From positions 1,212-36,738 of the forward strand of contig NZ_JYNN01000027.1 of the NCBI RefSeq assembly GCF_000934765.1: DNA of 35,527 nucleotides, written 5' to 3'. A model generated the notes under the pieces. That model had not been told where the DNA came from and did not search any database. It was given only the letters and a program-made list of their open reading frames with translations. Below, in pieces: positions 32,737 through 35,527 of the stretch; positions within the stretch are counted from its first letter, which is position 1; each line of letters opens with the position of its first letter. A program made the position numbers and the translations under genes. Source of the stretch: Thiomicrospira microaerophila. GTDB taxonomy: Bacteria > Pseudomonadota > Gammaproteobacteria > Thiomicrospirales > Thiomicrospiraceae.

Positions 32737-34821
32737 ATGTCAAATCCTTCCCCTCTTATCCTGATTGCTGATGACGATCCTATTTTTTGTAAGATGGCAT
32801 CGAGCTATTTGCAAAAACTCGGTTATCACGTCATGGTGGCGAATAATGGCTTAACGGCTGAGCAGCTTGCGATTGAGCAGCTTCCGCAGTTGGTCCTGTT
32901 AGATGGTCACATGCCGATGCAAAATGGGCTTGAAACCTGTCAGGCTATTTTAGAGAAAACGCCCGAAGCGCAAAAGCCACAGGTTTTGATGATTACCGGC
33001 GATGAAACGACGGCGTTTATTGATGCTTGCTTTCATGCGGGTGCGGTTGATTATTTAAAAAAGCCGATTAATTGGACTGTGCTTAAACACCGGTTAACCA
33101 ATATTTTACAGTTACGCCAGCAAAAGCTGAGCTTACGCCAGCAAAATGCGTTGCTCGATGCGGCACAAAAAACCGCTAAAATGGGGTATCTAGAATGGAA
33201 TTTAGTGACGGATGACCAGGCCTGGTCGCTCAACATTTATAATTTATTTAACTGGCCTGAAACCCGCGAATTAAATATCTATAGCTTACTGCCCTTACTG
33301 ACCCCGACCGACCGCGCGGCATTTAAACGCATCGCACAACAAAAGACCAAGCAGCGTTGTAGTTTTGAGTTTAGTTTACAAATAGGTGCTGATCAAACCC
33401 AGCACTTCCAGCTCTTTGGTGATGTGGCCGATAATGATCAAAACCAACCCACGCTGATTGCGGCGATTCAGGATATCACGGAGAAAACCGAACAAAATCT
33501 AAAAATTTGGCAGCAGGCACATTTTGATCCGCTGACGCACTTGCATAATCGAAATGCGTTTATTACGACATTTGAGCATGACTTGAAGCTGGCGCATTAT
33601 GAACAGCACCCCTTGGCGATTATGTTTATTGACCTCGATGAGTTTAAGAATATTAATGATTCACTTGGTCACGATGTAGGCGATTTGGTACTGGTTGAGG
33701 TGTCTAAACGGTTATTGGCTTTTTCGGCTGAAAACATTGGTTTTGCACGCTTAGGCGGCGATGAGTTTGCGGTGTTAATCTCTAACTACCAGTCGATACA
33801 GGAGCTCAGTACGCTGGCGGAGGCGTTATTGGTTGATATTGCTAAACCGATTGCGTTTGGTTATCGCGAGCTGAATGTGTCGGGCAGTATCGGGATTGCA
33901 ACCTATCCTAATGACGGCGAAGATACACGCCAACTGCTTAAGCATGCCGATACCGCGATGTATAGCGCTAAAGCTAACGGCCGTAATCACTACAGTTTTT
34001 TTGATCTTGCTATGCTTGAGCAGGTTTTTTTGCGCAACCAAATGGAGCAAAGCATTCGACGCGCGCTGAGTCAAAACGAGTTCACACTGGTGTTTCAACC
34101 CTTGGTTCACCTACCATCGGGCAAAATCAATGGCATGGAGGCGTTGATTCGCTGGTTTGATCCTGAGCAACAACGTTGGATTTCACCCGATCAATTCATC
34201 CCTACCGCTGAACAGTCGAGTTTAATTTCTGAAATAGATAACTGGGTTATGGCGCAGCTGTTTGCACAAGTCGCACGTTGGTTTGAATACAAGCCGCACC
34301 TCCAGTTAAGCAAAATCAGCTTTAATATTACAGGGCGCACCCTGACTTCGCCGGGTTTTAAACAAAACCTGCAACATCTCACCGCTCAACCTGCTTACCA
34401 ACCGCACCTCAATCGCATCGCACTTGAAATCACAGAGCGCACGCTGTTTGATGCCGATAAAAACCAGCAGGTGTTTGATGATATTCGGCGTTTAGGTATG
34501 CGCATTGCCATTGATGACTTTGGTACCGGCTTTTCATCACTCAATTCATTGGCGAATTTACCAGCGCATGACCTGTTAAAAATTGATAAATCGTTTATCG
34601 ACCGTATTGGTACCAGCCACAAGGCGGATGCCTTAATTAAAGGGATTATCTCGCTGGCGAATAGTTTGGAGATTGATGTGATTGCTGAAGGGGTTGAAAC
34701 CGCCGAGCAGTTTGCGTTTTTACAGTGTGCCGGTTGTGATTATATTCAGGGCTATTACATTTCAAAAGGCCTAGACGCTGATGCCTTTTGTCATTTTTAT
34801 GAGCAGTTTAGTAGACACTAA
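32737..34821 (+). CDS. Response regulator with PAS-like, GGDEF and EAL domains
   Basis: 694 residues. A REC domain (about 6-125) has the acidic pocket DDD 12-14, phosphoacceptor D56 (LLDGHMP) and the K of LKKPI. A PAS-like segment (about 145-255: AQKTAKMGYLEWNL to AIQDITEKTEQ) follows. The GGDEF domain has intact ARLGGDEF near residue 340 and no RxxD inhibitory site. The EAL domain starts near 440 with MEALIRW (467), then EITERT, DDFGTGFSSL, KIDKSFI and EGVETAEQ, all the usual metal and substrate residues. It could both make and break c-di-GMP under control of an unseen sensor kinase. No kinase gene is adjacent. Confidence 0.93.
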   Translation: MSNPSPLILIADDDPIFCKMASSYLQKLGYHVMVANNGLTAEQLAIEQLPQLVLLDGHMPMQNGLETCQAILEKTPEAQKPQVLMITGDETTAFIDACFHAGAVDYLKKPINWTVLKHRLTNILQLRQQKLSLRQQNALLDAAQKTAKMGYLEWNLVTDDQAWSLNIYNLFNWPETRELNIYSLLPLLTPTDRAAFKRIAQQKTKQRCSFEFSLQIGADQTQHFQLFGDVADNDQNQPTLIAAIQDITEKTEQNLKIWQQAHFDPLTHLHNRNAFITTFEHDLKLAHYEQHPLAIMFIDLDEFKNINDSLGHDVGDLVLVEVSKRLLAFSAENIGFARLGGDEFAVLISNYQSIQELSTLAEALLVDIAKPIAFGYRELNVSGSIGIATYPNDGEDTRQLLKHADTAMYSAKANGRNHYSFFDLAMLEQVFLRNQMEQSIRRALSQNEFTLVFQPLVHLPSGKINGMEALIRWFDPEQQRWISPDQFIPTAEQSSLISEIDNWVMAQLFAQVARWFEYKPHLQLSKISFNITGRTLTSPGFKQNLQHLTAQPAYQPHLNRIALEITERTLFDADKNQQVFDDIRRLGMRIAIDDFGTGFSSLNSLANLPAHDLLKIDKSFIDRIGTSHKADALIKGIISLANSLEIDVIAEGVETAEQFAFLQCAGCDYIQGYYISKGLDADAFCHFYEQFSRH

Positions 34822-34886
34822 ACGCACCCACCCGTGTCATTCCGAACGCAGTGACGCCATCTTTGGAACCCGCGCGCAGTCGATTG

Positions 34887-35026
34887 GAGATTCCGGCCTT
34901 CGCCAGAATGACGGAGCGGGTTGTATTGCGTGGCTGGCCAGAGATTCCGGCCTTCGCCGGAATGACGGGGCGGGTTGTATTGCGTGGCTGACCAGAGATT
35001 ACCACGGCCTTCGGCCTCGCAATGAC
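34887..35026. repeat. 54-bp tandem repeat merging into an inverted half MITE
   Basis: A unit beginning GAGATTCCGGCCTTCGCC and containing GCGGGTTGTATTGCGTGGCT is present at 34887-34940 and 34941-34994. A third start (34995) switches into ACCACGGCCTTCGGCCTCGC and ends AATGAC, an inverted half of the 89-bp MITE-like repeat. Reading frames through this region are repeat-derived. Confidence 0.85.
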
Positions 35027-35037
35027 TAGTGATTGAT

Positions 35038-35136
35038 CTCGCTCCACGTTGAACGTGGGGCGCCTTGGACTTGGGTCGAGCGCTGTTTCATAGGCTAAAT
35101 CGGCCTGCGTTCCCACGCACAGCGTGGAACGAGGTT
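35038..35136. repeat. BIME-like repeat, copy 3 (complete, ~99 bp)
   Basis: Same two hairpins and linker as 10524-10626, with a few single-base deletions in the stems (CGCTCCACG, GCGTGGAACG). Its right end touches the stop codon of the Rpn-family gene, so the repeat lies immediately downstream of that gene. Confidence 0.88.
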
Positions 35137-35527
35137 ACTCATCACCGATACCTCTTTTTGCGCGTAGGTTTTGGATTTGTTCTAGTGTTAAATCCGTAAA
35201 GTCAGCAATCGTTTGATCATCATCTCCTTTTGCCAACATCTTTGCGGCAAACTGTAGCGCTTTTTCTAATCCACCTTCTTCACGCCCCTTTTCGAGACCA
35301 ATACCAATACCTTCTTCACGGCCTTTTTCAATTCCAATAACAATCCCCTCCTCTCGTCCTATTTCCTTGGCTTCTTCTACATGGGTGTCAATCACGTTTT
35401 TCATGTCGCGGTAGTATTTTAGGCTGGCTTCATAGGTTTGACGCTCAGTCGGGGTGAATTTGGCGATGCTGGCTTTTTCGAAGATACGCAGGAAGATTTG
35501 TTGTTGTAGTCGGCGTGGGATGTCGTG
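35135..35527 (-). CDS. C-terminal part of an Rpn/PD-(D/E)XK nuclease-family transposase-like protein (partial)
   Basis: The last ~130 residues of a gene whose start lies beyond the right edge. The visible part begins HDIPRRLQQQIFLRIFEKAS, runs through FTPTERQTYEASLKYYRDMK, and enters a Gly/Glu-rich tract in which REEG-(I/V)-IGIEKG units repeat, then ends with a helical LAKGDDDQTIADFTDLTLEQ tail. This C-terminal layout is typical of the Rpn (recombination-promoting nuclease) / PDDEXK_2 family. The nuclease active site is not in view. The gene is usually a stand-alone, multi-copy, fast-changing unit. A frame starting at the internal ATG (35404) would miss 41 visible upstream codons and is not the true start. 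Confidence 0.8.
   Translation of the reverse strand, partial: HDIPRRLQQQIFLRIFEKASIAKFTPTERQTYEASLKYYRDMKNVIDTHVEEAKEIGREEGIVIGIEKGREEGIGIGLEKGREEGGLEKALQFAAKMLAKGDDDQTIADFTDLTLEQIQNLRAKRGIGDE

Noticed and set aside
34781-35116. Overlapping frames of 82 and 102 codons on opposite strands
   Set aside because: Both run through the 54-bp tandem repeat, the half MITE and the BIME-like unit, and overlap the end of the REC-GGDEF-EAL gene; no independent coding signal.

Overview
The window looks like a chromosomal stretch of a free-living gammaproteobacterium. Gene content and protein style fit the Thiomicrospira / Hydrogenovibrio / Thiomicrorhabdus group of sulfur oxidisers (Thiotrichales). This assignment is inference: it rests on argS followed by an FtsN-like SPOR gene, bioB divergent from comF, DUF3392, GspC/GspN, the SapC-type accessory protein and many intergenic hairpin repeats. 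No tRNA, rRNA, CRISPR array or intact insertion sequence was seen.

About 0.3-21 kb is a cell-surface island. On the minus strand at the left is a 977-residue S-layer/RTX-like protein without a signal peptide, preceded by a long AT-rich leader with a perfect FNR-type palindrome. Next on the plus strand come three overlapping glycan genes: a PglK/MsbA-like ABC flippase, a GT61-type glycosyltransferase and a GT2 glycosyltransferase. Facing them on the minus strand are a WcaJ-type undecaprenyl-phosphate sugar transferase and a dTDP-3-amino-3,6-dideoxyhexose pathway (rmlA, fdtA, a GNAT acetyltransferase, fdtB). rmlB is absent and must lie elsewhere. From 12.9 to 17.4 kb is a full type I secretion operon (TolC-like outer membrane protein, PrtD-like ABC ATPase, HlyD-like adaptor), followed convergently by a duplicated-domain DUF6447 protein and a SapC-family protein, both S-layer-secretion associates. 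A YjbH-family outer-membrane protein and a repeat-bearing lipoprotein close the island. The best overall reading is a surface-layer factory: the type I system plus SapC/DUF6447 exports the S-layer protein, and the glycan genes either decorate it or make the polysaccharide that holds it.

About 23-35 kb is mostly ordinary housekeeping: gspC-gspN (type II secretion, without the rest of the gsp operon), an ArsR-type metalloregulator, a DUF3392 membrane protein, a YeaD-like sugar-phosphate mutarotase, bioB, comF, a diguanylate cyclase, an FtsN-like SPOR protein, argS, a REC-GGDEF-EAL protein, and the end of an Rpn/PD-(D/E)XK nuclease-family gene running off the right edge.

Gaps between genes are rich in at least four families of palindromic dispersed repeats. 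One is a ~103-bp two-hairpin BIME-like unit in three copies. Another is an 80-bp unit with 18-bp inverted arms in two copies. A third is an 89-bp MITE-like unit in two copies. The fourth is a 54-bp tandem repeat. One BIME-like copy sits inside the sugar-nucleotide operon, directly behind a perfect Shine-Dalgarno and start codon. A 12-bp palindrome, ACCAGGCCTGGT, also recurs four times, three of them inside genes.
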